64,000 nt of DNA from Helicobacter anseris (GTDB taxonomy: Bacteria > Campylobacterota > Campylobacteria > Campylobacterales > Helicobacteraceae), in the NCBI RefSeq assembly GCF_003364335.1, contig NZ_NXLX01000004.1, forward strand, positions 28,333-92,332, written 5' to 3'. Numbering within the stretch: position 1 is the first letter of the stretch; the number at the start of each line of letters is the position of its first letter. Below, in pieces: positions 55,436 to 64,000 of this stretch. The notes under the pieces are model-generated. The model made no database searches. It was not told the origin of the DNA and saw only the letters and a list, made by a program, of their open reading frames with translations. The position numbers and the translations under genes were made by a program.

Positions 55436-57639
55436 GCTTTTTTTGAAAAATAGATTTTTTTGACCAAATCTATAAATACAATCAAGCCACCAGCAATCAT
55501 CATAGAATCTGGCAATATTCTAAACCAAATCCACATATCTACAGCCTCAAGAGTTTCTCTTAATCTTGCAAAATAGTATCCTTGTTCAAATGCCACTTGT
55601 GTTTGATGAAAACCGATAATAAGTGTAGGCACACTATATAAAACTACACCTAAGGTTAATAGCCAAAAACCTAGTTTGCTTGCAGAATCGCTCCATTCCA
55701 ATCCTTTTACCAAAGCATTGGCTCTTGCTGTCATATAGATAAATGCATAAGCGATAAAACCAAAGGCTCCGAGCATTGCAACATGTCCATGAGGAATAAT
55801 GAGGTATGTGCCATGTGAGTAATAGTTGATAATTGGAGTATTGATAACCATACCAAGCCATCCAGCACCAAACCAATTTAAAAATGCACTTCCTGCAAGC
55901 CATAAGAATGGAACGCCCCAGTCAAATTTTTTACCCATAGCTTTAATATGTTTTTGCTCTTTGATAGCTTCTATCATTAAGATCACTAGAGGTAGGGGTT
56001 CAAGTGCTGAGAAGATTCCACCAATAGCTATCCAGTGGCTATCTGTTCCTTGCCACCAATAGTGATGACCTACGCCTAAAATTCCAGTGAGCACGATTAA
56101 GACAAGTTCAAAAAGCATTACTCTAGTTGCAATAGATTTTTTTACAAGTCCTAATGCTACAGATAAAAATGCTATTACACCAGCTGCAAACATTTCAAAT
56201 GTAAGCTCAACCCAAAGATGCACAACCCACCAGCGATAGTAGTCATCAACTGTAAAATTAGGAATAATTTTATGAATAGGCATCATTCCTGAGATATAAA
56301 GTGTAGCAATACCAAAAGCTGACCAAATGATTGTCCCTACAAGAATATCTTGCTTTGCTTTTCTAATGGTAGAAAATACCATACCAAACCAAAAGACAAG
56401 TCCTATGAGCAATCCAATATCCCAGATTCTTCCCAATTCAAGATATTCTCTTCCCTCACTTCCTAGCCAAAACCAAGTTTCTCTTAAATATCCTTGAGTT
56501 CCAAGATAGATTCCAATCAATCCTCCGCCACCAACAACAAGGAGAGCGATCCATAGAACATCTACAAGTTTTGGAAATTTCAAATCTTTTCCACTTACTA
56601 ATGGTGCGATAAAAAGACCACCAACTAACCAACCAATAGTAACCCAAATGATTGCTAGATTGATATGTAGCTGACGCACGACATTAAAAGGTAATATATC
56701 TTGTGAGATAATAAAATCTTCACTAGGATTTGCATAAATATGAGCTAAATATCCACCTAATACAAGTTGTATAAGACTAAATAAAGCCACTATCGGGACA
56801 TATTTAAGAAGTTTTTCTTGAGATTTGAATACACTTGTAATTTGTAGTGGTTCTGCGAGCGTTTCTGTATCATTAGATTTTAGTTTGATGAGGTATTCAT
56901 ACCCAATCCATAAAATCAAGATAGTTAAAGGCCATAGCCATAACCATTCCCAAAGACTTATTGATTGAAGCTCCCAAGTAGCATTTTGATCAATCAATGG
57001 TTCATATGGCCAATTGTTTGACCAAGTGATTTCTTTGTCAGGGCGATTAGTTGTTGCTACAAGAGTTGACCAATCAAAAAAAGCAACGATAGCTTTAGCT
57101 TCTTCTTCTTTTATGATTTTTCCTTTATAACCCCATTTTTCATTACCATTTACCAAAAAATCCATCATATATTTTTCAGTATTTTTGAAAGCTCTAGTTG
57201 ATTGTGAAGTATAAAATACCTCATTTTCATTAAGCTTAACTCCCTTGACATCGGCAATAACTTTTGTCTTTACTATGGCTTTTTGCTCATCAGAAATATT
57301 CTCGAAATTTTTTTGGTAGATTTCATTAGAAATAATTTCATAAAGATCTGTGATTTTTTTATGCATCATTTCTGTGGTGAAATCAGGCCCCATATAAGAA
57401 CCCATTCCAAGCAATGTTCCATATCCCATTAAGCCAAATTGTTGAAAATACCCCTTACCAGCAATAATGTCTTCTTGTGTATAAAGCACTTTGCCATCAG
57501 TAGTTTTTACAACTTTTGGTAAAGGAGGGACTTCTTTACCTAGATTGGCACTAAAATAAATAAGTATTGTTGTCATTAAGATTCCAACAATCCAAAAAAT
57601 GCCTTTTAGGCTTTTTTGTTGTGTAATTTTTTCAAGCAT
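55432..57639 (-). CDS. norZ: Quinol-dependent nitric oxide reductase
   Basis: Reduces NO to N2O with electrons from menaquinol. The 735-residue single-subunit enzyme carries an N-terminal anchor and periplasmic extension (about 15-255) plus a haem-copper-oxidase-like core of about twelve helices. Haem and FeB ligands are visible in LHINLAI, GVGHHYWWQG and HGHVAMLGAFG, and the HLWVELTFE glutamates follow the family. ATG 57639 is chosen because AAGGA lies 9 bases upstream; codons back to 57816 form an unlikely N-terminal extension. It should detoxify host nitric oxide or support anaerobic respiration. Confidence 0.93.
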   Translation of the reverse strand: MLEKITQQKSLKGIFWIVGILMTTILIYFSANLGKEVPPLPKVVKTTDGKVLYTQEDIIAGKGYFQQFGLMGYGTLLGMGSYMGPDFTTEMMHKKITDLYEIISNEIYQKNFENISDEQKAIVKTKVIADVKGVKLNENEVFYTSQSTRAFKNTEKYMMDFLVNGNEKWGYKGKIIKEEEAKAIVAFFDWSTLVATTNRPDKEITWSNNWPYEPLIDQNATWELQSISLWEWLWLWPLTILILWIGYEYLIKLKSNDTETLAEPLQITSVFKSQEKLLKYVPIVALFSLIQLVLGGYLAHIYANPSEDFIISQDILPFNVVRQLHINLAIIWVTIGWLVGGLFIAPLVSGKDLKFPKLVDVLWIALLVVGGGGLIGIYLGTQGYLRETWFWLGSEGREYLELGRIWDIGLLIGLVFWFGMVFSTIRKAKQDILVGTIIWSAFGIATLYISGMMPIHKIIPNFTVDDYYRWWVVHLWVELTFEMFAAGVIAFLSVALGLVKKSIATRVMLFELVLIVLTGILGVGHHYWWQGTDSHWIAIGGIFSALEPLPLVILMIEAIKEQKHIKAMGKKFDWGVPFLWLAGSAFLNWFGAGWLGMVINTPIINYYSHGTYLIIPHGHVAMLGAFGFIAYAFIYMTARANALVKGLEWSDSASKLGFWLLTLGVVLYSVPTLIIGFHQTQVAFEQGYYFARLRETLEAVDMWIWFRILPDSMMIAGGLIVFIDLVKKIYFSKKA

Positions 57640-57680
57640 TATCTTATTCCTTATATAAAAATTTATTAGCATTTTTAAAA

Positions 57681-57700
57681 ATACTATAAAATGGTAGTAT
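57681..57700 (-). promoter_or_regulatory. Candidate operator upstream of norZ
   Basis: ATACTA-N8-TAGTAT is a perfect 6-bp inverted repeat centred about 50 bases before the norZ ATG and overlapping TATAGT on the minus strand, a possible -10 box. An Rrf2-type dimer such as the adjacent regulator could bind here. This is inference. Confidence 0.4.
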
Positions 57701-57791
57701 ATTATTTTTTTGTAATTTTGATGATAGGAAATTGATACTTTTTGATAGGATTTATTTGTTTTAAAGTTTTTTATTTGTAAGATTTTTAGCA

Positions 57792-57808
57792 TTATGCCTT
57801 TTGCATAA
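57792..57808 (+). promoter_or_regulatory. Inverted repeat upstream of outer-membrane protein gene
   Basis: TTATGC-CTTTT-GCATAA lies 28 bases before the ATG at 57837. Farther up, GATAGGA occurs twice, at 57723 and 57744, exactly two DNA turns apart. A leader hairpin or a regulator site is possible; nothing in the sequence decides. Confidence 0.3.
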
Positions 57809-57836
57809 CAGAACAAAATATATAAGGTAATTTTTT

Positions 57837-58739
57837 ATGAATAAAAAGATTTTTTTGGCTTTTTTAAATTGTTTGTTTGTAGTTTGCATCTTAAATGCAG
57901 AAGATACGAAAAAAGATGTTGTCGGAGAGATTGTTAAAGATGTAGCAATTGATAAGGGTGGGAAGGAACTTGATAAATTAGTAGATAATGCTAAGGAATC
58001 TGCAAAAAAAGATATAGATTTAAAAGAAAATAAAAATGGTTTTATTTTAGGGACAGGCATTACTTTGCTTGAACTTAACTCTAGTCAAATTATTGCAGGA
58101 TTTGAAAAGCTTGTTAGCACTACACCTTCTTTGGATGCAGGATTGATTTTGGGTTATCAAGGATATTTTAGTGAAATGATTGGTTTGAGATTTAATGTGA
58201 TGGTAGAAACTGGAGCTAGACCAAGAATCAAAGCTATCAAGTTGCAACCAGCAATCAAAACAGGGACTTCTAGTGGAGGCACAAGCACGGCAAATACTAC
58301 ACAATCAGCACTAATTCAAGATCTCAATCAAACTTATATTCCTTTAAAAGCAAGCGCAGAGCTTTCTTTTTTGCTAGATTTTTATACAGCGCAGAAGCAT
58401 AGCGTTGGTATGGATGTTGGAGTGGGGTATGAAATAGAGTGGTATATCGTGCAAAATGCAGGTGCAAGTTATAGTAGTAGTGGTAATATTAGCGGATTGC
58501 AAAAGCTTACCCAAAAACCACAAAATATTTTAAATAGCACGGTTTATCCTTTGATTGGTTTGCATTATTATTACAAAAAACATCAATTTGGTATTACTTA
58601 TAAATTTGGTGAATATTTCTTTGTAAAAAATGGCTATAAACCTTGGGGATTTAACATAGGCGGTGGTAATAGTATCGAGGCAAATACTAGATTTTTTACT
58701 ACACAATCTGTAAGATTGAGTTATATCTATCGTTTTTAA
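57837..58739 (+). CDS. Helicobacter outer-membrane protein, Hop/Hor-like
   Basis: A 300-residue protein with a signal peptide (about 1-21, ending ILNA). A charged helical stretch follows (about 22-65, rich in Lys and Asp), then a beta-barrel with repeated aromatic girdles ending in SVRLSYIYRF. The last strand resembles the C-terminal box of Helicobacter outer-membrane proteins. It is divergent from norZ across 197 bases. Its role is unknown; coregulation with norZ is possible because the two share the intergenic region. Confidence 0.7.
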   Translation: MNKKIFLAFLNCLFVVCILNAEDTKKDVVGEIVKDVAIDKGGKELDKLVDNAKESAKKDIDLKENKNGFILGTGITLLELNSSQIIAGFEKLVSTTPSLDAGLILGYQGYFSEMIGLRFNVMVETGARPRIKAIKLQPAIKTGTSSGGTSTANTTQSALIQDLNQTYIPLKASAELSFLLDFYTAQKHSVGMDVGVGYEIEWYIVQNAGASYSSSGNISGLQKLTQKPQNILNSTVYPLIGLHYYYKKHQFGITYKFGEYFFVKNGYKPWGFNIGGGNSIEANTRFFTTQSVRLSYIYRF

Positions 58740-58768
58740 AAATATAAATGTTTTTCTCTTGTCTTATT

Positions 58769-58817
58769 GGGCGTAGCAAGTGAGTAAAAAAATATTTTTT
58801 GTGTTACAATTACGCCC
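58769..58817. promoter_or_regulatory. thrS promoter flanked by a distant inverted repeat
   Basis: TACAAT at 58805-58810 is the likely -10 box. The heptamers GGGCGTA (58769-58775) and TACGCCC (58811-58817) are perfect inverse complements, 42 bp or four helical turns from start to start, and bracket the promoter. If both were transcribed they could pair, but the first is upstream of the likely start. A looped repressor is one reading. Confidence 0.45.
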
Positions 58818-58847
58818 GTTATTTTTCAAAATTTTTAAGGTAGGTAG

Positions 58848-60659
58848 ATGTCAGAGGTTATAGGCATAAAGATTGGAGATGAAATATTTGATCTTCAAAC
58901 AGCACAAGAAAAAGGTTTAAGCGGTCAAGAGATTATTTTTGATAATTCTTTAGATTCTCTTTCTATCATAAGGCATTCTTGTGCGCATTTGATGGCTCAA
59001 GCGATTAAGGAATTATATCCTGATGCAAAATTCTTTGTCGGCCCTGTAGTAGATGAAGGGTTTTATTATGATTTCAAAACAACCCAAAAGATAGGCGAAG
59101 AGGATCTCTTAGTAATTGAAAAACAGATGAAAGAGATTGCAAAAAGAAAATTACCTATCTTAAAATCTGTGATGAGCAGAGCTGAAGCAATGCAAAAATT
59201 TAAAGATGACGAGCTTAAGCAAGCAGTTATGAGTAAGATTGAAGGTGATAGCTTTGGAGTTTATCAACAAGGAGATTTTGAAGACTTATGTCGCGGCCCA
59301 CATCTTCCTAATACAAGATACTTGCATAGCTTTAAGCTTACCAAACTTGCTGGAGCATATCTTGGGGGAGATGAAAAGGCAGAAATGCTCACAAGAATCT
59401 ATGGTATTGCATTTGCAGATAAGCAAAGTTTAGATGCCTATATCACACAGATAGAAGAAGCAAAAAAAAGAGATCATCGAAAGATAGCTACAGAAATGGG
59501 GCTTTTTACTTTTGATGAAGAAGTGGGAGCAGGACTTCCTATTTGGCTGCCAAAGGGTGCAAGATTAAGAAGAAGGATTGAAGAGCTTTTAACAAGAGCT
59601 TTGATTTTGAGAGATTATGAGCCTGTAAGGGGTCCAGAACTTCTAAAAAGCAGCGTATGGAAAACAAGTGGGCATTATGATAATTATGGTGAAAATATGT
59701 ATTTTACTACTATTGATGAAGTAGAATATGGAATCAAGCCTATGAATTGCGTGGGACATATCAAAGTTTATCAAAGCTCTATTAGGAGCTATAGAGAATT
59801 GCCACTTCGATTCTATGAATATGGTATCGTGCATCGCCACGAAAAAAGTGGAGTTTTGCACGGACTTTTGAGAGTGAGAGAATTTACTCAAGATGATGCA
59901 CACATTTTCTGTCGTCCAGAGCAAATCAAGAATGAGGTAAGTAATATTATCGCCTTTACGGATAAGATTATGCAAGCCTTTGGCTTTAGTTATGAAATGG
60001 AGCTTGCTACAAGACCTCAAAAATCAATTGGTGAAGATAGTGTATGGGAAGTTGCTACGCAAGCACTGATAGAAGCTTTACAAGAGCATAAGATAGATTA
60101 CAAGATTGATGAGGGTGGTGGTGCATTTTACGGACCTAAGATTGATATAAAAATTACTGATGCTATTGGTAGAAAGTGGCAATGTGGCACTGTGCAAATT
60201 GATATGAATTTGCCGCAGAGATTTGCACTTGAATACATTGATGAAAATAATAGTGCAAAGCAACCAGTTATGATACACCGAGCAATTTTAGGTTCATTTG
60301 AGAGATTTACTGCTATACTTACAGAACATTTTGGGGGAGAATTCCCATTCTTTATTGCCCCAACTCAAATGATACTTATTCCATTGAGTGATGCACAAGT
60401 CCCGTATGCTAAGGCTTTGAGAGAAAAAGTTACTGCTTTGGGTGCTTATGCTGAAATTATGGATAAAAATGAGACATTAGGCAAAAGAATACGCAGTGCA
60501 GAAAAGCAACGCGTGCCTATGATTTTGGTTATCGGTGAAAAAGAAATGCAAAATAAAACTCTAGCAATTAGAGATCGTAGAGAAAAAACACAATATGAAA
60601 TGCAGGAGGAAGAATTCTTGAATATGGTGGAAAATAAAATGAAAGAGGTTAGTTTTTGA
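58848..60659 (+). CDS. thrS: Threonyl-tRNA synthetase
   Basis: Class II synthetase, 603 residues, shorter than the E. coli enzyme because the N-terminal TGS domain is almost gone. The editing domain remains ([10 protein letters not shown] and the later FEDLCRGPH), followed by the catalytic core with motif 2 ([20 protein letters not shown] within about 340-360), the zinc cysteine in MNCVGHI and a C-terminal anticodon domain. It begins thrS-infC-rpmI-rplT and overlaps infC by 4 bases. Confidence 0.95.
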   Translation: MSEVIGIKIGDEIFDLQTAQEKGLSGQEIIFDNSLDSLSIIRHSCAHLMAQAIKELYPDAKFFVGPVVDEGFYYDFKTTQKIGEEDLLVIEKQMKEIAKRKLPILKSVMSRAEAMQKFKDDELKQAVMSKIEGDSFGVYQQGDFEDLCRGPHLPNTRYLHSFKLTKLAGAYLGGDEKAEMLTRIYGIAFADKQSLDAYITQIEEAKKRDHRKIATEMGLFTFDEEVGAGLPIWLPKGARLRRRIEELLTRALILRDYEPVRGPELLKSSVWKTSGHYDNYGENMYFTTIDEVEYGIKPMNCVGHIKVYQSSIRSYRELPLRFYEYGIVHRHEKSGVLHGLLRVREFTQDDAHIFCRPEQIKNEVSNIIAFTDKIMQAFGFSYEMELATRPQKSIGEDSVWEVATQALIEALQEHKIDYKIDEGGGAFYGPKIDIKITDAIGRKWQCGTVQIDMNLPQRFALEYIDENNSAKQPVMIHRAILGSFERFTAILTEHFGGEFPFFIAPTQMILIPLSDAQVPYAKALREKVTALGAYAEIMDKNETLGKRIRSAEKQRVPMILVIGEKEMQNKTLAIRDRREKTQYEMQEEEFLNMVENKMKEVSF

Positions 60660-61189
60660 GTAAAGAAGAAGTTTTGTTAAATCAAGATATTAGATTTAAG
60701 GAAGTAAGATGTGTGGGGGATGATGGCGAGGTTTATGGGATTATCTCTTCTGAGGAAGCTCAAAAAATTGCAAATTCCAAGGGTTTAGATTTAGTGTTAA
60801 TCTCTCCAAATGCAAACCCACCAGTTTGCAAGATTATGGATTATGGTAAATACCGCTATCAATTAGAGAAAAAACAAAAAGAAGCAAAGAAAAAGCAAAA
60901 ACAAATCGAGATAAAAGAAATCAAGCTCTCCACACAAATTGCTCAAAATGACATCAATTACAAAGTAAAACACGCAAGAGAATTCATCACTGAGCAAAAG
61001 CATGTAAAATTTAAAGTAGTGCTAAAGGGTAGGGAAACTTCTGACCCACAAGCAGGCATTGATGTTTTGCAGAGAGTTTGTGCGATGATGGAAGACATTG
61101 CTACACCAGATAAGGAGCCAAAGGTAGAGGGTAGATATGCAGTTTGGCTCTTTGTTCCAAAAAAACAAGACACCAAAAAGTCAAAATAA
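60656..61189 (+). CDS. infC: Translation initiation factor IF-3
   Basis: Prevents premature subunit joining and checks initiator tRNA. The 177-residue protein has the N-terminal [20 protein letters not shown], the basic linker ([19 protein letters not shown] region) and the C-terminal RNA-binding domain. It starts at TTG 60656, overlapping the thrS stop codon; a non-ATG start is the rule for infC because IF-3 discriminates against rare codons and thus limits its own synthesis. GAGG lies about 7 bases upstream. Confidence 0.94.
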   Translation: MSKEEVLLNQDIRFKEVRCVGDDGEVYGIISSEEAQKIANSKGLDLVLISPNANPPVCKIMDYGKYRYQLEKKQKEAKKKQKQIEIKEIKLSTQIAQNDINYKVKHAREFITEQKHVKFKVVLKGRETSDPQAGIDVLQRVCAMMEDIATPDKEPKVEGRYAVWLFVPKKQDTKKSK

Positions 61190-61215
61190 TTTAATCTTAT
61201 GAAAGGAGAAGAACA

Positions 61216-61410
61216 ATGCCAAAGATGAAAACAAATCGCGGTGCAGCTAAGAGATTCAAGGTTAAAAAGAATCTTGTAAAGCGTGGTAGTGCTTTTAGAA
61301 GTCATATCTTGACAAAAAAAAGCCCTAAAAGAAAAGCAAATCTTAGATCACCCCACTATGTTCATAGTGCAAATATAGATTCGGTTAAAAACTTGCTTTG
61401 TCAAGCATAG
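61216..61410 (+). CDS. rpmI: 50S ribosomal protein L35
   Basis: Large-subunit protein of 64 residues, strongly basic, starting [15 protein letters not shown], the family signature. GAAAGGAG is close to the start. It lies 26 bases after infC and is separated from rplT by an unusually structured 78-base spacer. Confidence 0.96.
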   Translation: MPKMKTNRGAAKRFKVKKNLVKRGSAFRSHILTKKSPKRKANLRSPHYVHSANIDSVKNLLCQA

Positions 61411-61426
61411 TTTAAGTTGTAGGCTC

Positions 61427-61476
61427 CCCTTAATACAGGGAAAGATTAGCCAGAAGGCTACACCTAAGAAATAGGT
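61427..61476 (+). promoter_or_regulatory. Three tandem hairpins between rpmI and rplT
   Basis: CCCT-taatac-AGGG (61427-61440), TAGCC-agaa-GGCTA (61447-61460) and ACCTA-agaaa-TAGGT (61462-61476) follow one another directly before the rplT ribosome site. GGCT at 61422-61425 can pair with AGCC at 61448-61451 instead, giving a mutually exclusive fold. This suggests autogenous control by L20. Confidence 0.5.
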
Positions 61477-61488
61477 CAAGGAGAAAAA

Positions 61489-61842
61489 ATGAGAGTAAAA
61501 ACAGGTATTGTCAGAAGAAGACGCCACAAAAAAATCTTAAAACTCGCAAGAGGTTTTTATAGTGGTAGAAGAAAACACTTTAGAAAAGCAAAAGAGCAAT
61601 TAGAAAGAAGTATGTATTATGCTTTCCGTGATAGAAAGCAAAAGAAAAGAGATTTTAGAAGCTTGTGGATTGTGAGAATCAACGCAGCTTGTAGAATGAA
61701 TGATATTAGCTATTCTAAGTTTATGCACGGCTTGAAGCTTGCAAATGTTGAGCTTGATAGAAAAGTGCTTGCTGATATGGCGATGAATGATTTAAATGCA
61801 TTCAACAAGGTAGTAACTATTGCCAAAGATGCTTTAAAATAA
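61489..61842 (+). CDS. rplT: 50S ribosomal protein L20
   Basis: Binds 23S rRNA early in large-subunit assembly and, in other bacteria, represses its own operon through the messenger. The 117-residue protein starts [18 protein letters not shown] and is normal throughout. CAAGGAG lies 6 bases before the ATG. It ends the translation operon; the Maf-like gene follows after 36 bases. Confidence 0.96.
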   Translation: MRVKTGIVRRRRHKKILKLARGFYSGRRKHFRKAKEQLERSMYYAFRDRKQKKRDFRSLWIVRINAACRMNDISYSKFMHGLKLANVELDRKVLADMAMNDLNAFNKVVTIAKDALK

Positions 61843-61878
61843 TCTTTTCTCTCCTTTTTGGAGAGAAAAAGGCTTGAA

Positions 61879-63795
61879 ATGAAGCTTCTTGAAGTATTAA
61901 CCAAAGGTAATCCCCAACAAATCCAAGATTTTATCTCCCAGCGTTTTATCCATAATATGGAATTTTTCAAACAAAATGCTAGAGATCTGTTTGAAAATCT
62001 CAAGCTCTCCCCACAAACTTACAATTTAATGTTTGATTCTAGAGGATTAAATATTTTAAATCTCAGCACCAATGAAGTGATTTATCCGATTTTAGAGGGA
62101 AAATCCGTGATGCTAGAAACACATCTTGAGATTTCTACCACCCCACTTAAAAATCCTCGTTGGAAAATCCATAGTAATGATATTTTTTTAAGCCCCATTG
62201 ACACTCAAAAACTACCCGTTACAGGTTTTGTAGTAAATGAAATGATAAAGATTTTGCAAAATCACAAAGCCATCAAAGAATACCACCTCAATCCAAAATT
62301 TATGCCAAGCAGTGTTTTATACGGACTTTTTGGTGGATTGTTTTTAGCGTTTTTGATTGAAGAGGGAGTATTTTTTCACTCGCTTTTGATTTTTGAAGAA
62401 AACATCGATTTATTTCGTATTAGTTGCTATTTTATAGATTTTATAAAACTCTTTGAAAGCGTATCAAATAAGGCATGTTATCTTTTTGTCAAAAATGTAG
62501 TAGATAGAAAATTTATTCGTAATTTTTTTGCTTCTAGAAAAATTACTAGTAATTTTTTGCTCTGTGAGTTGCAAATGTATTCTAGTGATAGAATCCAAGA
62601 GATACAAAAATGGATAATGCAAGAATATAGCGCAAACAAAAGAGGGTGGGGGAGTTTTGAAGATGAGATGATAGGCATAAGTAATACACTCTCAAACCAG
62701 CATATCCCTATCATTTCACAGACCAAACGCTTTAGTGAGCCTATTTGTGTCATAGGAAATGGTGCGAGTTTAGATGAACTTCTACCATTTATCAAAGAAA
62801 ATCAAGAAAATATGCTGATTTTTTCTTGTGGCACAGCGCTAAAACCTCTTAAAAATCAAGGAATAAAAGTAGATTTCCAAATTGAGATTGAAAGGATTGG
62901 TTATCTTGCAGATGTTTTGTGTCAAGCACCCCTTGAAGACACCCCGCTTTTGTGTGGAAATATGGTAAATCCAAAGGCATTAAACCTAGCAAAAGAAAAA
63001 TATCTTTTTTTGCGTGGGGGGAGTAGTGCTAGCTATCTTTTTGAAGATGCAAGGGCAGTTGAGTTAAGCGCGCCTTTTGTGGGAAATGCAGGTATTGCTC
63101 TTGCAATGCAATTGAGTGATAGAATCTTGCTTTGTGGGATTGATTGTGCTTATATCGAGGGAAAAAGCAAGCACGCTAAAAGCTCTTTTTATGGTGAGGA
63201 AAAAGCACAAATCCCACAAGATGCCATTGAAGTGCAGGGAAATAAACAAGCAAGGGTTTTTAGCGATTCTATCTTTTTGCTTTCTTTGCAAAATATCAAA
63301 GAAGCTATCCAGGCCTATGCACCAAAAGAAGTATTAAATCTAGGTAGTGGGGCTTATATCCAAGGAGCAAAAAGCACAGACCCAAAAACCCTAAAACTTC
63401 AAAAAATACATAAAGATTCCTTGCATCAAAGTATCAAAGACTTTGCCAAGCAAAAAAAGCTCAAATCCACCACTAAGCAAATCCATCTTGCCAAAACCTA
63501 CTATCAAGAAATCCTAGCAATCCTCAAAAAAGGTGCAAAAAACAAAAAAGAATTATTTATGCTTGTAGATGAAGTCTTTGCCCTTATTGCCCAAAAAAGT
63601 GCAAGCAACCCGCATCTAGGAATCTTGTTTGAAGGGACTTTGGGGCATATACTTCAAAACCTACTTTTGGCATCTTTACATATTCCAAATGATGATATTT
63701 TTATCTTTTATGCTCAGTGTTTAGAAGTCATCATTTTGGGACTTGAAAAGATGTTTTTACGCTATAAGCTTTTATTGAGTATCCATCAAGACTAA
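61879..63795 (+). CDS. Maf-like protein (DUF115), flagellin glycosylation type
   Basis: A 638-residue protein of the motility accessory factor type: an N-terminal domain of unknown fold (about 1-265), then the DUF115 core (about 266-450) with CVIGNGASLDELLPF, FSCGTALKP and LLCGIDCAYIEGKSKHAKSS, and a helical C-terminus. Family members attach pseudaminic or legionaminic acid to flagellin or handle related nucleotide sugars. ATG 61879 has AAGG 6 bases upstream; an in-frame start at 61858 lies inside the spacer. H. pylori has a homologue near its flagellin genes (HP0114, from memory). Confidence 0.82.
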   Translation: MKLLEVLTKGNPQQIQDFISQRFIHNMEFFKQNARDLFENLKLSPQTYNLMFDSRGLNILNLSTNEVIYPILEGKSVMLETHLEISTTPLKNPRWKIHSNDIFLSPIDTQKLPVTGFVVNEMIKILQNHKAIKEYHLNPKFMPSSVLYGLFGGLFLAFLIEEGVFFHSLLIFEENIDLFRISCYFIDFIKLFESVSNKACYLFVKNVVDRKFIRNFFASRKITSNFLLCELQMYSSDRIQEIQKWIMQEYSANKRGWGSFEDEMIGISNTLSNQHIPIISQTKRFSEPICVIGNGASLDELLPFIKENQENMLIFSCGTALKPLKNQGIKVDFQIEIERIGYLADVLCQAPLEDTPLLCGNMVNPKALNLAKEKYLFLRGGSSASYLFEDARAVELSAPFVGNAGIALAMQLSDRILLCGIDCAYIEGKSKHAKSSFYGEEKAQIPQDAIEVQGNKQARVFSDSIFLLSLQNIKEAIQAYAPKEVLNLGSGAYIQGAKSTDPKTLKLQKIHKDSLHQSIKDFAKQKKLKSTTKQIHLAKTYYQEILAILKKGAKNKKELFMLVDEVFALIAQKSASNPHLGILFEGTLGHILQNLLLASLHIPNDDIFIFYAQCLEVIILGLEKMFLRYKLLLSIHQD

Positions 63796-63913
63796 ACAAG
63801 TCATTTAAACTCACATTCCAAAGAATTCATCATAAATGCACATTAAACTACCCATAAAAATAAAATTGCAAAATTTTCTCCATTTTCTCTTGATTTTTAT
63901 TACCCCCTTTTTT

Positions 63914-63919
63914 TATAAT
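63914..63919 (+). promoter_or_regulatory. Promoter of the last gene (-10 box)
   Basis: TATAAT lies 38 bases before the ATG at 63957, after a run of seven T. The rest of the 161-base gap from 63796 shows only AT-rich sequence and no hairpin terminator. Confidence 0.6.
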
Positions 63920-63956
63920 CCTCGCATTTTGTATCACTTCATTTTAAGGGCAAATT

Positions 63957-64000
63957 ATGATTTCTTTTAAACAAATTACACCTAAAGATTTCAATAAATC
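63957..64000 (+). CDS. Start of a gene cut by the window end
   Basis: Only the first 14 codons are present: MISFKQITPKDFNK and one partial codon. AAGGG lies 6 bases upstream and a TATAAT box 38 bases upstream, so the start is credible. Too little remains to name the product. Confidence 0.55.
   Translation, partial: MISFKQITPKDFNK

Noticed and set aside
59643..60020. A 125-codon open frame on the minus strand
   Set aside because: It lies antisense to the catalytic core of thrS.

Overview
The window reads as a chromosome segment of a Helicobacter species other than H. pylori (Epsilonproteobacteria, now Campylobacterota). It is AT-rich, most intergenic gaps are under 200 bases, and many neighbours overlap by 4 to 25 bases. 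Several blocks keep gene orders I recall from H. pylori: yebC-hemB with ArsS/ArsR; cbpA-hspR-rarA; hypA to coaX followed by the ADP-heptose genes; dnaG with a PP-loop protein; cheY-prmA-ftsH-(PSD-like)-pssA-copA-copP; and thrS-infC-rpmI-rplT. Genes I do not associate with H. pylori include purF, hisG, a quinol nitric oxide reductase with an Rrf2 regulator, and a serine-protease autotransporter. I see no prophage, insertion sequence, CRISPR array or rRNA operon. No gene-free stretch exceeds about 300 bases.

Layout. 1-2650: dcd, a PAP2 phosphatase, tRNA-Arg, rpsU and fabG. 2684-14081, minus strand: a long block with the HspR heat-shock operon (cbpA-hspR-rarA, apparently continuing into an outer-membrane protein and an aldehyde dehydrogenase), then a small TPR-like protein with a CiaD-like protein, an ArsRS-type two-component system, purF, a radical SAM protein, hemB and yebC. 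14262-18062: three tandem porin-like outer-membrane proteins. 18079-19146: ispG, minus strand. 19238-31800: one long plus-strand run beginning with an unusual beta-propeller/alpha-solenoid protein, then hypA, lpxB, greA, dut, coaX, hisG and the complete ADP-heptose set gmhB-hldD-hldE-gmhA. 31803-36267: PP-loop protein, dnaG and a thiamine salvage locus in which a TPP riboswitch precedes a PnuC-family transporter and thiamine pyrophosphokinase. 36335-40237: the S6-protease autotransporter. 40623-49997: xth, cheY, prmA, ftsH, a decayed phosphatidylserine-decarboxylase-like protein, pssA, copper export (copA, copP) and an MsbA-like ABC exporter. 50014-53976: tRNA-fMet, tRNA-Gln, a ribBA with a dead second domain, cmoA, an MFS exporter and sodB. 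54092-58739: a CgtA-like glycosyltransferase switched off by a C12 tract, an NsrR-like regulator convergent with qNOR, and a further outer-membrane protein. 58848-64000: thrS-infC-rpmI-rplT, a Maf-like protein and the first codons of another gene.

The host-facing theme is surface variation and stress: several outer-membrane proteins, an autotransporter protease, a phase-variable glycosyltransferase, heptose supply for LPS, acid sensing, and nitric oxide, superoxide and copper defence. The best-supported new observations are the complete HAIR-type operator across the cbpA promoter, the TPP riboswitch assigning thiamine to the PnuC homologue, the C12 tract whose loss of one C restores a 300-codon glycosyltransferase, and the catalytically stripped PSD-like protein kept next to pssA. 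Functions are assigned by reading motifs and by remembered family knowledge; no database search was run.
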